From Flavobacteriales bacterium (GTDB lineage Bacteria; Bacteroidota; Bacteroidia; Flavobacteriales; Flavobacteriaceae), in assembly GCA_027033875.1 (NCBI GenBank), contig JALVKK010000234.1, positions 1 through 25,262 of the forward strand: a stretch of 25,262 nucleotides of DNA. The letters run 5' to 3'. The position numbers and the translations under genes are program-made. The first letter of the stretch is position 1. The number at the start of each line of letters is the position of its first letter. Shown piece by piece: positions 1 through 12,200 of the stretch. The notes under the pieces were generated by a model that was not told the DNA's origin, made no database searches, and saw only the letters and a list, made by a program, of their open reading frames with translations.

Positions 1-1350
1 TTAAGTGTATTTGGAGATGAGGCAACTTCAGGTCCCAATCAATTTGCTTTGTTATTGGCAGGTGCCGTTGCGGCTATTATCGGCTTTCGTTACGGGGTTG
101 ATTACGAAACGATGTTAGCCAGAGTTTCAAAAAATATCCAATCGACAAGTGGGGCAATTTTGATTTTGTTGTTTGTAGGCGCATTGACAGGTACTTGGTT
201 GCTTGGTGGCATTATTCCTACGATGGTGTATTACGGTTTAAAATTGCTCAATCCGAGCATTTTTTTGGCAACAACTTTGATAATTACAGCATTGGTTTCG
301 TTGATTATCGGGAGTTCGTGGAGCACGACGGCTACGGTTGGTATTGCATTGATTGGTATTGGTAAAGCATTAGGTTTTCCGGTTGAAATGGTTGCCGGTG
401 CTGTGATTTCCGGTGCCTATTTCGGTGATAAAATGTCGCCTTTGTCTGATACGACCAATTTGGCCAGTGCCATAGCCGGGGTTGATTTGTATCGGCATGT
501 GCGTTATATGATGTACACCACCATTCCGACCATTTCCATTGCTTTGTTGGTTTTTATCGTATTGGGATTTTTTCATTCCGGTAGCCAAATACAAGATACG
601 GCAGCATTGTTGGCGGACATAAAACAATCTTTTTTCATTCATCCGGCGCTGTTGTTGGTGCCGGCTATCGTGATATTTCTCATCATTAAAAAAACACCGC
701 CTTTGGTAGCCCTTTTAGCAGGTGTTTTATTGGGTGGATTGACGGCTTTGTTTTTTCAAAAAGACTTGTTGCTGCAACTCATTGATAAAAATACGGGATT
801 TTATACCGGCGCCTACAAAAGCATTATGAAATCTATTGTGTGGGATATTAATATAGATACTTCCAATCCTATTCTGAATGAATTATTTTCTTCCGGAGGT
901 ATGAAAGGTATGTTGTCAACTATCTGGCTGATAATCAGCGCTATGTTCTTTGGAGGCATTATGGAAGCTATCGGGGCGCTCAAAAAAATCAGTGAAACAT
1001 TATTACAAACCTTTAAAGGTATTTTCGGATTGTTTGCCAGCACCGATTTGACCTGTATCGTTTTTAATGCCACGGCATCCGATCAATATTTAGCCATTGT
1101 CGTCCCCGGCAAGATGTATAAACAGGCATATGACGATGCCGGTTTAGCTCCAGAAAATCTCAGTCGTACTTTGGAAGATTCCGGAACGGTAACTTCCGTC
1201 TTGGTGCCTTGGAATACCGGTGGTGCATACAATTCAAAAGTTTTAGGCGTCCCTACTGAAAGCTATTTATTATATGCCGTTTTCAATTGGTTAAGTCCCG
1301 TTATGACTTTGGTATTTGCTTATTTTCGAATCAAAATAAAATCTAATTAA
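1..1350 (+). CDS. nhaC: Na+/H+ antiporter NhaC, 3' part (5' end outside window)
   Basis: Inner-membrane secondary transporter that exchanges sodium for protons, for pH and salt homeostasis. The reading frame is open from base 1, and the residues ahead of the internal TTG at base 49 (LSVFGDEATSGPNQFA) are typical NhaC sequence, so the gene starts before the window and 449 codons are visible; roughly 40-50 N-terminal residues are probably missing. The product is a chain of hydrophobic segments. The family signature GAYFGDKMSPLSDTTNLA lies about residues 138-155 of the visible part, preceded by a GSSWSTTATVG loop, and a second repeat-like half carries DSGTVTSVLVPWNTGGAY near the C terminus. It ends in TAA, 71 bases before the lipoprotein gene, with no clear terminator between them. 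The family call is firm; ion specificity is inferred from the family. Confidence 0.93.
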   Translation, partial: LSVFGDEATSGPNQFALLLAGAVAAIIGFRYGVDYETMLARVSKNIQSTSGAILILLFVGALTGTWLLGGIIPTMVYYGLKLLNPSIFLATTLIITALVSLIIGSSWSTTATVGIALIGIGKALGFPVEMVAGAVISGAYFGDKMSPLSDTTNLASAIAGVDLYRHVRYMMYTTIPTISIALLVFIVLGFFHSGSQIQDTAALLADIKQSFFIHPALLLVPAIVIFLIIKKTPPLVALLAGVLLGGLTALFFQKDLLLQLIDKNTGFYTGAYKSIMKSIVWDINIDTSNPILNELFSSGGMKGMLSTIWLIISAMFFGGIMEAIGALKKISETLLQTFKGIFGLFASTDLTCIVFNATASDQYLAIVVPGKMYKQAYDDAGLAPENLSRTLEDSGTVTSVLVPWNTGGAYNSKVLGVPTESYLLYAVFNWLSPVMTLVFAYFRIKIKSN

Positions 1351-1381
1351 AAATATTTATTAATGACAAAAATAATTGTTG

Positions 1382-1389
1382 TATATTTG
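1382..1389 (+). promoter_or_regulatory. Candidate Bacteroidota -7 element for the lipoprotein gene
   Basis: TATATTTG matches the TAnnTTTG -7 consensus of Bacteroidota primary-sigma promoters. It would place transcription start near base 1395, leaving a leader of about 27 bases before the ATG at 1422. No good TTTG -33 element is seen at the expected spacing, so this rests on one box in AT-rich DNA. Confidence 0.4.
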
Positions 1390-1421
1390 TGAATTATAAT
1401 AAAAGAATAAAATTTTAGATT

Positions 1422-2285
1422 ATGAAAAAAATGTTATTATTATTAGCCATTCTGAGTTTAGCAATGGTTAATTGTAAAAAAGACAAATCAAGTGACGATC
1501 AAAACAGTGAGACTGTTGAGACAAAACCTGTTCCCGTAACGATTACAACGACTGATAATTCATCAACGCTTAAGAATTTGCCGCAAATGATTATTGATAG
1601 AATTAACGCTAATTACACAAAAGCCGGTGTTACTGCAACTACAACTACAACTGTCAATAATTATGAATATGATGGTAGGCATATTATTAAAATAACTTCT
1701 GATGACGGAACGGATATAAAAGTAAAAGAGTATTACTATGCTGATAAGTCCAATGGTATCTTAGATTCCATAGTATCTAGTAAAAACGGACAATATAATG
1801 GTGTTACAAGGTACCAAATGAATAACTCTCATATTCAAAAAATCAGTACTTATGATGAAAATGATGACTTGATAGGATCAACTACTTTTTCCAATTATAA
1901 TGGAGATAAACCAACCGGCATCTCACTTTATTCCGTATCTTCACAGGGAACCTTGGACGTTTCAGGTACTATAACTTATAACGGTGATGACATTTCCGGT
2001 ATCTCTTTGGATGGAACTTTTGCTTCATTTACAATTGGCATGACTGACACTTATACCTATGATACCAAGAACGCACCCTTATTGAATACTGAAACTATGG
2101 AAATGCCGGTGATTGAAAAACATAATCTTCTTACCATAACAACTCAGTTATCGGTATCAGGTGTTCCGTATTCTACTGATACGACAAACTATTCATATAC
2201 TTATAACAGTGATGATTTTCCTGAAACTTCAACCTATTCCGGAGCTTCATCAGGTTCACTTGAATATGTTTATGAAGATAAATAA
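1422..2285 (+). CDS. Secreted lipoprotein of unknown function, beta-rich
   Basis: 287 residues. It begins with a lipoprotein signal: charged MKK, a Leu/Ile/Ala core and a cysteine at residue 18 (LAMVNC), followed by KKDKSSDDQ, an Asp/Ser-rich stretch common in Bacteroidota lipoproteins that may favour surface display. After a Thr-rich segment (residues about 65-80) the protein is a series of short strands with recurring Y-x-Y and TYN/TYD motifs (YEYDG, STYDEND, TYNGDD, TYTYDTKN, YSYTYNSDD). This resembles the YD-like calycin-type repeats of many Bacteroidota DUF-family lipoproteins, but I cannot name a family. The ATG sits in the context GATTATGAAAAAA. It stands alone: nhaC upstream has an unrelated role, and a two-way terminator follows. 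No enzymatic motif is visible. Confidence 0.85.
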   Translation: MKKMLLLLAILSLAMVNCKKDKSSDDQNSETVETKPVPVTITTTDNSSTLKNLPQMIIDRINANYTKAGVTATTTTTVNNYEYDGRHIIKITSDDGTDIKVKEYYYADKSNGILDSIVSSKNGQYNGVTRYQMNNSHIQKISTYDENDDLIGSTTFSNYNGDKPTGISLYSVSSQGTLDVSGTITYNGDDISGISLDGTFASFTIGMTDTYTYDTKNAPLLNTETMEMPVIEKHNLLTITTQLSVSGVPYSTDTTNYSYTYNSDDFPETSTYSGASSGSLEYVYEDK

Positions 2286-2336
2286 ATAACTTCTGAATAA
2301 AAAAACAGGCAACATATAAGTATAATACACCAAAAC

Positions 2337-2366
2337 AAAAGCCGGATTGTTAACAATCCGGCTTTT
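2337..2366. terminator. Bidirectional intrinsic terminator
   Basis: A perfect inverted repeat with 15-base arms (AAAAGCCGGATTGTT and its reverse complement) and no spacer; in RNA the central bases form the loop. The stem core is GCCGGATTG. On the + strand it ends in TTTTCTATT and on the - strand in TTTTGTTTTG, so it can end both the lipoprotein transcript and the converging adhesin-porP transcript. It lies between their stop codons. Confidence 0.88.
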
Positions 2367-2369
2367 CTA

Positions 2370-3278
2370 TTAAAAATATTTTACGGGGCGACAGCGTTCT
2401 GTACGTTTTGAAAAATCATATCGAAGCATTAATTCGTGAGAGCCGGAACTGTCGTGTCTTAGATCGGAGAGTGTATAATCATACGAATAGCCTACTGATA
2501 ATTGTCGATTTACAAATAATTGAAATAATCCGACTATGGCATCTTCGTGTCTGTAACTCAGACCAACGCCCCAACGTTCGTGATATAAATTCATAGAAAA
2601 GTCAAATGACATAGGGATATTATGCATATATTTGAATAATATACTGGGTTTAATTTTGACAACTTCATCTAAATCAAAAACATAACCGGCAGTAAAGAAA
2701 AAACTTCTGTGTAAAGCGGCTTCACCGGTTGATGTATTACTGTATTTCTGTTCCAACAAACGAGGCGCAGATATGCCAATATAATAATCATAAGTATAAA
2801 AGTACAAACCAACACCGGCATTGGGTAAAAAACGGTTGTTCAAATTATAAATTTCCGGATCGTTCAGATGATAGGCATCTCTTCCTGTTAAGTCCAAATT
2901 TAAAATGTGAAAGCCGCCACTTAACCCAAAACTTAGTCGCGAATCAAAACCTATGTCAATTTGATAAGAATAGTCCCAATAAAACAAAGTTTGTTGTAGG
3001 GGACCGGCATTATCATTAACTGCGGAAAATCCCAATCCCATATTTTTAAAAATAGGACTATGTAATGAAAATGATTGAGAATTTGGAGCGTCTTTGACAC
3101 CAATCCATTGCATACGAACCATTCCGGTCATAATAAAACCTTCTTTGGTCCCGGCGTAAGCCGGATTTACGGCAATAGGATTATACATATATTCCGAAAA
3201 CTGAACATCTTGCTGACTATAACTGTTTTTTAAAAAACTTATAGCAAATAGTACAATGATTAATTTTATATTTTTCAT
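2370..3278 (-). CDS. PorP/SprF family type IX secretion membrane protein
   Basis: 302 residues, the usual size for the family. A signal peptide spans residues 1-21 (ending SYS, then QQDVQFSEY). The family hallmark QFSEYMYNPIAVNPAYAGT is at residues 26-44, followed by RMQWIGV and alternating strands ending in an aromatic-rich C terminus (MLRYDF), as expected of a 14-strand-type outer-membrane barrel. In Flavobacterium johnsoniae, SprF is needed to secrete and attach the adhesin SprB, and PorP-like proteins encoded beside type B CTD proteins are thought to act with that substrate. Here it lies 18 bases downstream of the giant type B protein on the same strand, so the two are almost surely co-transcribed and functionally paired. 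No promoter is visible in the gap. The family is firm; the partner is inferred from position. Confidence 0.94.
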   Translation of the reverse strand: MKNIKLIIVLFAISFLKNSYSQQDVQFSEYMYNPIAVNPAYAGTKEGFIMTGMVRMQWIGVKDAPNSQSFSLHSPIFKNMGLGFSAVNDNAGPLQQTLFYWDYSYQIDIGFDSRLSFGLSGGFHILNLDLTGRDAYHLNDPEIYNLNNRFLPNAGVGLYFYTYDYYIGISAPRLLEQKYSNTSTGEAALHRSFFFTAGYVFDLDEVVKIKPSILFKYMHNIPMSFDFSMNLYHERWGVGLSYRHEDAIVGLFQLFVNRQLSVGYSYDYTLSDLRHDSSGSHELMLRYDFSKRTERCRPVKYF

Positions 3279-3296
3279 AATCGTTTGTTTGTCTGA

Positions 3297-6200
3297 TTAT
3301 CTGTTTAAATAAACTGAACCTGTATATATACTTTTAACATCCGGAATACCCAAGTCAATAACATAGTAATATACACCTGTAGGTAATTTATGATTGTTAT
3401 CGCCTTGTTGATAACCGTCCCAATAGTTGTCAGTATTATCATAGCCTGTTGTTTGATAAACCAAATTACCCCAACGGGTGTAAATTTTTACAACCGAATT
3501 AGGAAAACTTTCAATACCGACAATGTAGAAGTGGTCATTAAAGCTATCGTCATTAGGCGTAAAAATATCAAATATTTTAATGTTGGGGGTTTTAACAATA
3601 GTCGGATCGTCCGGTTCGTCATCGTTTTCAATATCAATATTTGTAAAGTTTGTAGGATCGTCCGATATATCGGTTACAGGGTTGTTATTAATATCAAATC
3701 CGGTAACGGTTGCGGAGTTTTCAACATAACCTCTTTCAATGTCCGCTAGTGTTATCATATAGGTTCCCGTAAATGTATGGTCATCAACTTGGTTGGCGCC
3801 GAGTGTAATATGTGCCGGATTGACATCGATGAGCGGGTCACTGACACTGATATCCGTTATGGTAACGTTACAACGGTTTTTAACGGTGAATGTATAGGTT
3901 ATGGTTTCGCCTTCATCGGCTAATCCGTTGCCGTTTTCATCGTTGAAATGCCCTTCTTTCAGCAAAATCAAATCGGCATGTTGGGGTATATCAGTATGTG
4001 TAATATCATCCGGATCACCGTCATTATTAAGATCGACGTTTGTCGGGTCTGTCGGATCATCTGAAATATCGGATACACTGACATTCTGAGGATTTAACCC
4101 GTGAACGACTGCTTGGTTTTCAACAAATCCGGTATCAACCATATTTTGAGTCAGTGGAATAATTCCGTTAAAAATCCAAATTTCATTCTGTCCGAGCATA
4201 TTGTCTCCATCTACATCACCGCTTACATAAGTTATTGGTGTTGCAATTTGCGGATCTTGAATTTCAACATTCGAGATATTTTGATTACCTGTATTTCTAA
4301 CTTCAAAAGTATAAATTATCGGTTCACCGGGTTTGGGGCAAATGATATTGGTTGTACTGATATAGCCGACTTTGGTCAATGAGATGCCTGAGAATTTTTT
4401 GATATGTGTAATAGTCGGGTCATCATTGCCAACCGGTGATAACGGGTCGGTATCATCGGATAAATCTTCATATACCGTTCCGAGGAAATTGGTAGAAGCA
4501 ATTGCTTGATTGACGGCTTCACCTGCATCGATATCGCCTTGTACTACGGTATGCATAGCTGTGATATGTGCCGTGTCACCGGGTGCTAAGATCGGTATAG
4601 GATTACCCGATAGGATAACAGCGTTGTCATCTGTAATCAAAACATTGGTCAATGTAACATTTCCGTTATTGGTAACATAAATGTCATAGTTGATAACATC
4701 ACCGACGTTGATTACTTGTTCTGAATATGGTAGATTATCATCTTTGGTTACTTCAAAAGCAACGGTTTGTGAGATAAATGTCTGAGTCGGATCATCATCA
4801 CCTGTGGGTGAGTCAGGATCGGTATCATCAGAATCATCATCGACATTGATATGTCCGAACATGGTCGAACCGTGAACTGTATTTAATACTACTCCGGCAT
4901 CGATATCGGCTTGTGTTACGGTATGTGTAGCCGTGAGTGTTTGTGTTTGTCCGACTGTCAATCCGCCATTTATGGTACCGATACTCAAAGTAGCGTTATC
5001 GTCTGTTAAAGTAATATCATCAGTCAATGTAACGTTACCGGTATTGGTTACCGAAATGGTGTAATTGATTTGATCACCAATAAACAAGTTTTGAGCAACA
5101 AAAGGTAAATTGTCGTCTTTTAGGATGGTAATTTGCGGTGTTTGAACAAAATTTGTTCTGGTTGGATCATCCGGTCCGATAGGTGAGTCGGGATCTGTAT
5201 CATCAGATACATCGGAATAGGTTATCCCGTTGAAATCGGCTGTAACGACAGCAGAATTATCATAGAAACCGGCATCTAAATCAGCTTGCGTAACCGAGTG
5301 TTGTGCCAAAACTATGGCAGTTGCTCCCGGTGCTAAATTGGTTACCGGATTGCCGTTGGTAATATTGGCATTAACATCTTGAACATTGGCGGCATTAAAG
5401 GTTACGTTTCCGGTGTTGGTAACTGCAATTTCATAATTGATGACATCACCGACAACCATATTTTGAGGTGTATATGGTAAATGATCGTCTTTGGTGATAG
5501 TAATACCCGGATATTGGGCAATCAGCGTTATAGTCGGGTCATCATCGCCATTATCGGGTCCTGTATTGCCGGCATCGTCAGATAAATCATTGATTTGTAA
5601 ACCGTTAAAGAAAGCTCTGGCAATAGCTTGATTGACTATTTGTCCGGCATCGATATCGGCTTGGGTTACGATGTGTGTGGCATCAAGGCTTGCAAATTCA
5701 CCCGGATCCAGTTGGGTTATGGTGCTTGAACCCGTAAAGTTTGCATTATTATCACTTAGAGTAATATTATACAAAGTTACATTACCCGAATTGGTAACGA
5801 TGATTTGATAATTGACCTCATCGCCAACTTGTAGATTTTGCGCTATATAATCCAAATGATCATTTTTTGTTACTGTCAATTCAGGTGTTTGAACAATATG
5901 CGTAATAGTCGGATCATCAGGACCCAGGGGTGAATTGACATCTGTATCGTCCGAGGTATCGGATACTATAGTATTGTTTCCAATATCTGTTTCCGCTATT
6001 GCTGAATTGCTGATTTCACCGGCATCAATATCAGCTTGTGTAACGGTATGTTCTGCAAGTACCGTAGCCGTTTGTCCCGGGATTAATACCAAAATGGGTG
6101 CCCCAGATATAATATTGGCATTGGCATCGGTAATTTGGATATTGCTTAAAGTAATGTTTCCGTCATTTCTAACGGTGATATTATAATGGATAATATCGCC

Positions 6201-9200
6201 CACTACCAAGTTTTGATTGGAATAATCCAATTGATCGTCTTTTAAGACTGTCAATACGGGTGTTCTGAGTATATGTGTAACAGTCGGATCGTCATCTCCA
6301 ACAGGCGAGTTAATATCGGTATCATCGGATAAATCCGTAATATCTGTGTTGTTAAAGCTCGTGATACCGCTTGCTTGATTGATGACTTCACCGGCATCTA
6401 CTTCCAATTGTGTGATAGTGTGTGTCGCTACTATGGTTTGCGAATCGCCGGGTGCTAAATTGGGTATAACATTATTACCTTGAATCTGAGCATTAGGATC
6501 GGTTACTTCAATATGCGACAAACTTATATTACCATTATTTGTAACAACAATGTTGTATGTTATGACATCGCCGGCAACCAAATTTTGGTCGGTATATGGC
6601 AGTTGGTCGTCTTTGGTAATGATAATGCTTGGATTTTGAACAATAGTCGTAACGGTTGGATCGTGGTCGCCTGCCGGCGAGTCAACATCTGTATCATCGG
6701 ATAACTCGTCAATAGTCAAGCCGTCAAATGTGGATGAAGCAACAGCTTGATTGATTATTTGTCCGGCATCGATATCGGCTTGTGTTACGATATGTTCGGC
6801 CATTACAATTTCCGTGTTATTAGGCGCTAAATTTGATATTGGGCTACCGCTCAAAATATTTGCATTACCATCAGTAACATTAATTAAGTTTAATGTTACA
6901 TTTCCGGTATTTTTAACCAATATTCGATAGCTGACAATATCACCGACCTGTAAATTTTGAGCTGTGTATGGCAGTTGGTCGTCTTTGGTAACCAAAAGTT
7001 CAGGTGTTTGGGTTATATGCGTTATGGTCGGGTCGTCCGGTCCTGTCGGTGAAAACAGATCCAAATCGTCAGATAAATCGGTTACCGGTTGTCCGTCAAA
7101 TTGAGTCGATGCCGTAGCTTGGTTGATAATTTCACCATTGTTGATATCATTTTGTGTTACGGTATGTTCAGCTGTAAATGTAACTGCATCACCCGGTGCA
7201 AGTGTGCTGATGATATTATTACCGGATATTTGTGCATTGGCATCTTGAAGATTAATATTTTGCAATGTTACGTTACCGGTATTTTGAACGATGATTTGAT
7301 ATGTAATAACATCTCCGACTGATAAACTTTGGTCGGTATAATCCAATTGGTCATCTTTGGTAACGGTTAATTCCGGATTTTGAACGATATACGTGATAGT
7401 CGGATCATCGTTTCCGGTTGGAGATAACGGGTCGGTGTCGTCTGATATGTCTGATACGGTATTACCGTTGAAATCTGTTGCAGCAACGGCACTATTAGAG
7501 ACAAAACCGGCATCCATATCCGCTTGTGTTATGGTGTATGTTACAACAACGGTTTCTGTTTGTCCCGGTTCTAAAACACTTATAGGGTTACCCGAAACAA
7601 TATTGGCGTTATTATCAGTTACATTGATATTATTTAAAGTAACATTTCCGGTATTGGTAACAGAGATATTGTATGTGATAATATTACCTGCATTCAAATT
7701 TTGAGGCACATACGGTAATTGGTCATCTTTGGTAACGGTTAATTCCGGATTTTGAATGATATGAGTGATAGTCGGATCATCTTGACCACCCGGAGAAAAC
7801 GGATCAGTATCATCACTGATATCAACAATATCAGTATTGTCAAAATCTGCTGTAACCAATGCAGAATTGCTAATATATCCTGCATCGATATCAGCTTGTG
7901 TTACAATATGCGTTGCTTGAATGGTTTCGGATTGTCCGATTCCAAGGTTTGCAATAGATCCCGTATTACCACTAATTGTTGCATTATCATCTGTTATCAA
8001 AATACTATTGAGCGTAACATTACCTTGATTGGTTACCGTAATGTTGTATGTGATGGCATCACCTACTGACAAGTTTTGTGAGGTATAAGGTAATTGGTCA
8101 TCTTTGGTCAGTTCTATAACCGGATTTTGTGTAATATGCGTGATAGTCGGGTCATGGTCACCACCGGGCGCATCGGGATCAGTATCGTCTGACAATTCTA
8201 GATAAGTTAAACCGTTGAAAGTCGTTGAAGCGATAGCTTGATTTATCACTTGACCGGCATCGATATCAGCTTGTGTTACCACGTGTTCAGCTAATACAGT
8301 TGCAGAATTACCGGGGTATAAATTCAAAATTGGATTACCACTGGTAATTGTTGCATTGTCGTCGTTTACATTGATCAAACTTAGAATAACATTACCCGAA
8401 TTTTGGACTTGAATTTGATACGAGATGATATCACCGACATGTAAATTTTGCGGATCATAAGATAGTTGATCATCTTTGGTTACGGTCATTTCGGGTACTT
8501 GCAGCAGATGTGTTATAGTCGGATCATCAGGTCCGGAAGGGGATGATAAATCCGTATCATCTGAAACATCTGAAACAGCTATACCATTGTATTGCAGACT
8601 GGCGGTTGCCGAATTGATTATTTCACCTGCATCGATATCCGCTTGTGTTACGGTATGAGTTGCAGGTATAGTTACGACTTCGTTGGGGACCATACTCGGA
8701 ATAATATGGTTACCGGTAATTTGTGCATTGGTATCTTGAATATTGATATTTTGAATAGTAACATTTCCGGTATTGGTAACGATGATATTATAATTGATAA
8801 CATCACCGACTGCCAACAGTTGCGGATTGTAATCCAATTGGTCGTCTTTAAGAACAGTAATACCGGGATTTTGTGCAATAGTGGTTACCGTTGGATCTGC
8901 GTCGCCCGAAGGTGACAAAGGATCTGTATCGTCAGACGTATCATTTACGGCGTTACCGTTAAAACTTGTAGAAGCTACGGCACTGTTGACGATATAGCCT
9001 GTATCAATATCCGCTTGGGTTACCGTATGCGTTGCCACTACAGTTTGGGTATAACCCGGTTCCAAAGTATTGATAGGATTACCGGATATAATAGTGGCAT
9101 TAGTATCACCGACATTGATGTTATTCAACGTAATATTTCCTGTATTTGTAACGTCAATATTGTAAGTTATTACGTCCCCGACATTAAGATTTTGGGGAGA

Positions 9201-12200
9201 ATAAGGTAATTGGTCATCTTTGGTTACATTAATAACCGGATTCTGAATAAGATGTGTGATGGTCGGATCGTCAGGACCGCCGGGTGCAAACGGATCGGTA
9301 TCATCACTGATGTCTATAATGCTGTTATTGTTAAACATACAAGCTCCGGTAGCGGAATTTTCAATAGAACCGTTGTTGATATCCGCTTGTGTTACCGTAT
9401 GAGTCGCTTGAAGGGTAACGGTTTGCCCCGGTGGTAAATTACCAATGGCATTGCTGCCGGAAATAGTAGCATTGTTATCTGTAATTATGATATTAGTTAA
9501 TGTAACATTTCCGTTATTGGTGATATAAATATTGTAATCAATATCATCCCCAACTATTAAATTTTGATCAGTATATGGCAATTGATCATCTTTTGTTATG
9601 ACCAAAACAGGATTTTGATTCAAATGCGTAATAGTCGGGTCGTCGTCACCGGCAGGCGAATCAGGATCTGTATCGTCTGATATATCAATATATGTTTGGT
9701 TGTTAAAATCGGCGCTCACTTGTGCTGAATTAATAACTTTTCCTAAGTCCAAATCGTATTGCGTAATGGTATGATTGGCAATTATTGTAACTGAATTGCC
9801 CGGAACCAAATTATTGATAGGATTACCGCTGACTATATTGGCATTGTTATCGGTAACAGTTGCCATTGGGAAGGTTACGTTACCGGTATTGGTTACAACA
9901 ATTTGATATTGAATAACATTTCCGACCGCCAAGTTTTGATCGGTATAGGGCAATTGATCGTCTTTGGTAATGACGATTGACGGATTTTGAACGATACGAG
10001 TTATGGTAGGATCGTTATCGCCTAATGGTGAACTAGGGTCAAGATCGTCTGACAAATCGGTTACCGTGTTTCCGTTATATTGGGTTGTAGCAGTAGCTTG
10101 ATTGACTATTAAGCCGGAATCAATATCAGTTTGGGTAACGTTATGTTCTGCGGTAATTAAAACACTTTCACCGGGCGCTAAGCTTGTTATCAAACTGTTA
10201 CCTGTTATAGTGGCATTATTATCTGTAACAACAATATTTTGAAGTGTAACATTTCCGGTGTTTGTAACATTGATATTATAATTGATAATGTCCCCAACTT
10301 GCAGATTTTGAGCGTTGTATGACAATTGGTCATCTTTGGTAACGGTCAGTTCAGGTGTTTGAATAAGGTATGTAATGGTCGGGTCATCAGGTCCGCTTGG
10401 TGATAAGTTATCGGTATCATCCGATAAATCTATAACGGTATTGCCGTCAAATGTACATTGAGCGGTTGCAGAGTTACTGACAAATCCGGCATCGACATCT
10501 GCTTGTGTAATAGTATGCGTTGCCGAAAGAGTAACTGTTGCTCCCGGATCCATTTGAGTAATATGGCTGTTTGACGCTAATACGGCATTAGGATCCGTAA
10601 TATCTATATCGGATAAGGTAACGTTACCGGTATTGATAAGTGTCAGGTTGTAGATGATAACATCACCGACGTTCAAATTTTGCGGAATGTAAGGTAAATT
10701 ATCATCTTTAGTCAAGGTCAATTCGGCACGTCTGTCAATAAATGTCAAAGTAGGGTCGTCATCATTGGGCGGTGCATTGATATCGGCATCATCCGATACG
10801 TCTGTAATATCGTTACCTAAAACATTTGTGATGCCGCTTACGGAATTGCTGATGACACCGTTGTCGATATCTGCTTGCGTTACTATGTGAGTTGCGTTGA
10901 TACTGGTCGTTTGATTGACATCCAAATCGGTAATAATATGACTACCTATAATAGCTGCATTGTTGTCAGTCAAATCAATATTATGCAGACTTACATTTCC
11001 AGTATTGGTTATATTGATAACATAATTGATAACATCGCCAACTTGGATATTTTGGGCAAAATAGGGTAATCCGTCATCTTTTGTAATTTCAAATTGTAGA
11101 TTTTGAACGATATGTGTAATAGTCGGATCGTTTACACCGGAAGGTGAATCAGGATCCGTATCATCGGAAAGGTCTGAATAGTTTTGACCGTTGAATGATG
11201 TATTGACCGTAGCTTGATTAATTACTTCTCCTGCATCAATGTCTGTCTGAGTTACAGAATGTTGCGCTATTACGATAGCTGTTGCTCCGGGTTGCAAATC
11301 GGTAATGGGATTACCACTGACAATATTGGCATTGTTGTCAGAAACGGTTGCCAAACTCAAAGTAACATTACCTGTATTGGTAACATTGATGTGGTAAGTA
11401 ATCACATCGCCTACATTTAAGTTTTGTGCGCTGTAAGGTAACTGGTCGTCTTTGGTCAATTCAATACCTGCATAACGATACAAATGCGTAATGGTCGGGT
11501 CATCATCACCTGAAGGTGAAGACGGGTCGGTATCGTCGGACATATCAGTTATGGTGGTCGTATTAAAATTGACTTGTCCGCTGGCAGAATTGCTAATAAT
11601 GCCTGCGTTCAACTCATTTTGAGTAACGGTATGAGTTGCCGTTATTTGTGCGACGTCATTTGGTGCTAATGTAGTTATTATTCCGTTTCCTTGAATATTA
11701 GCATTGGTATCTGTAACGATAATGTTGTTTAAGGTTACATTACCTGTATTTTGAACAAGTATGGTATAGGTTATGACATCACCTACGTTGAGATGTTGTT
11801 CGGAATAATCCATACCATCGTCTTTGGTTAGGGTTAATGAAGGATTTTGTATAATAAAAGTAATAGTCGGGTCATCATTACCTCCCGGAGATTGTGTGTC
11901 TGTGTCATCAGACAAATCACTGACTGTATTTCCACCAAATGATGTTTGAGCTACAGCTTGGTTTACAATTTGTCCGGCATCTATATCAGCTTGTGATACG
12001 GTATGATTAGCAATTATAGTTGCTGCACTTCCGGGGTCTAAAGTTGCAATAGGTGAACCGGAAATAATGTTTGCGTTTACATCGGTAACCGTTATATTAT
12101 CCAAAGTAACATTACCGTTATTAACTACATTTATTTGATATACTATGATATCACCGACATGTAAGTTTTGTGGGGTATAATCGTAGTTATCGGTTTTAGT

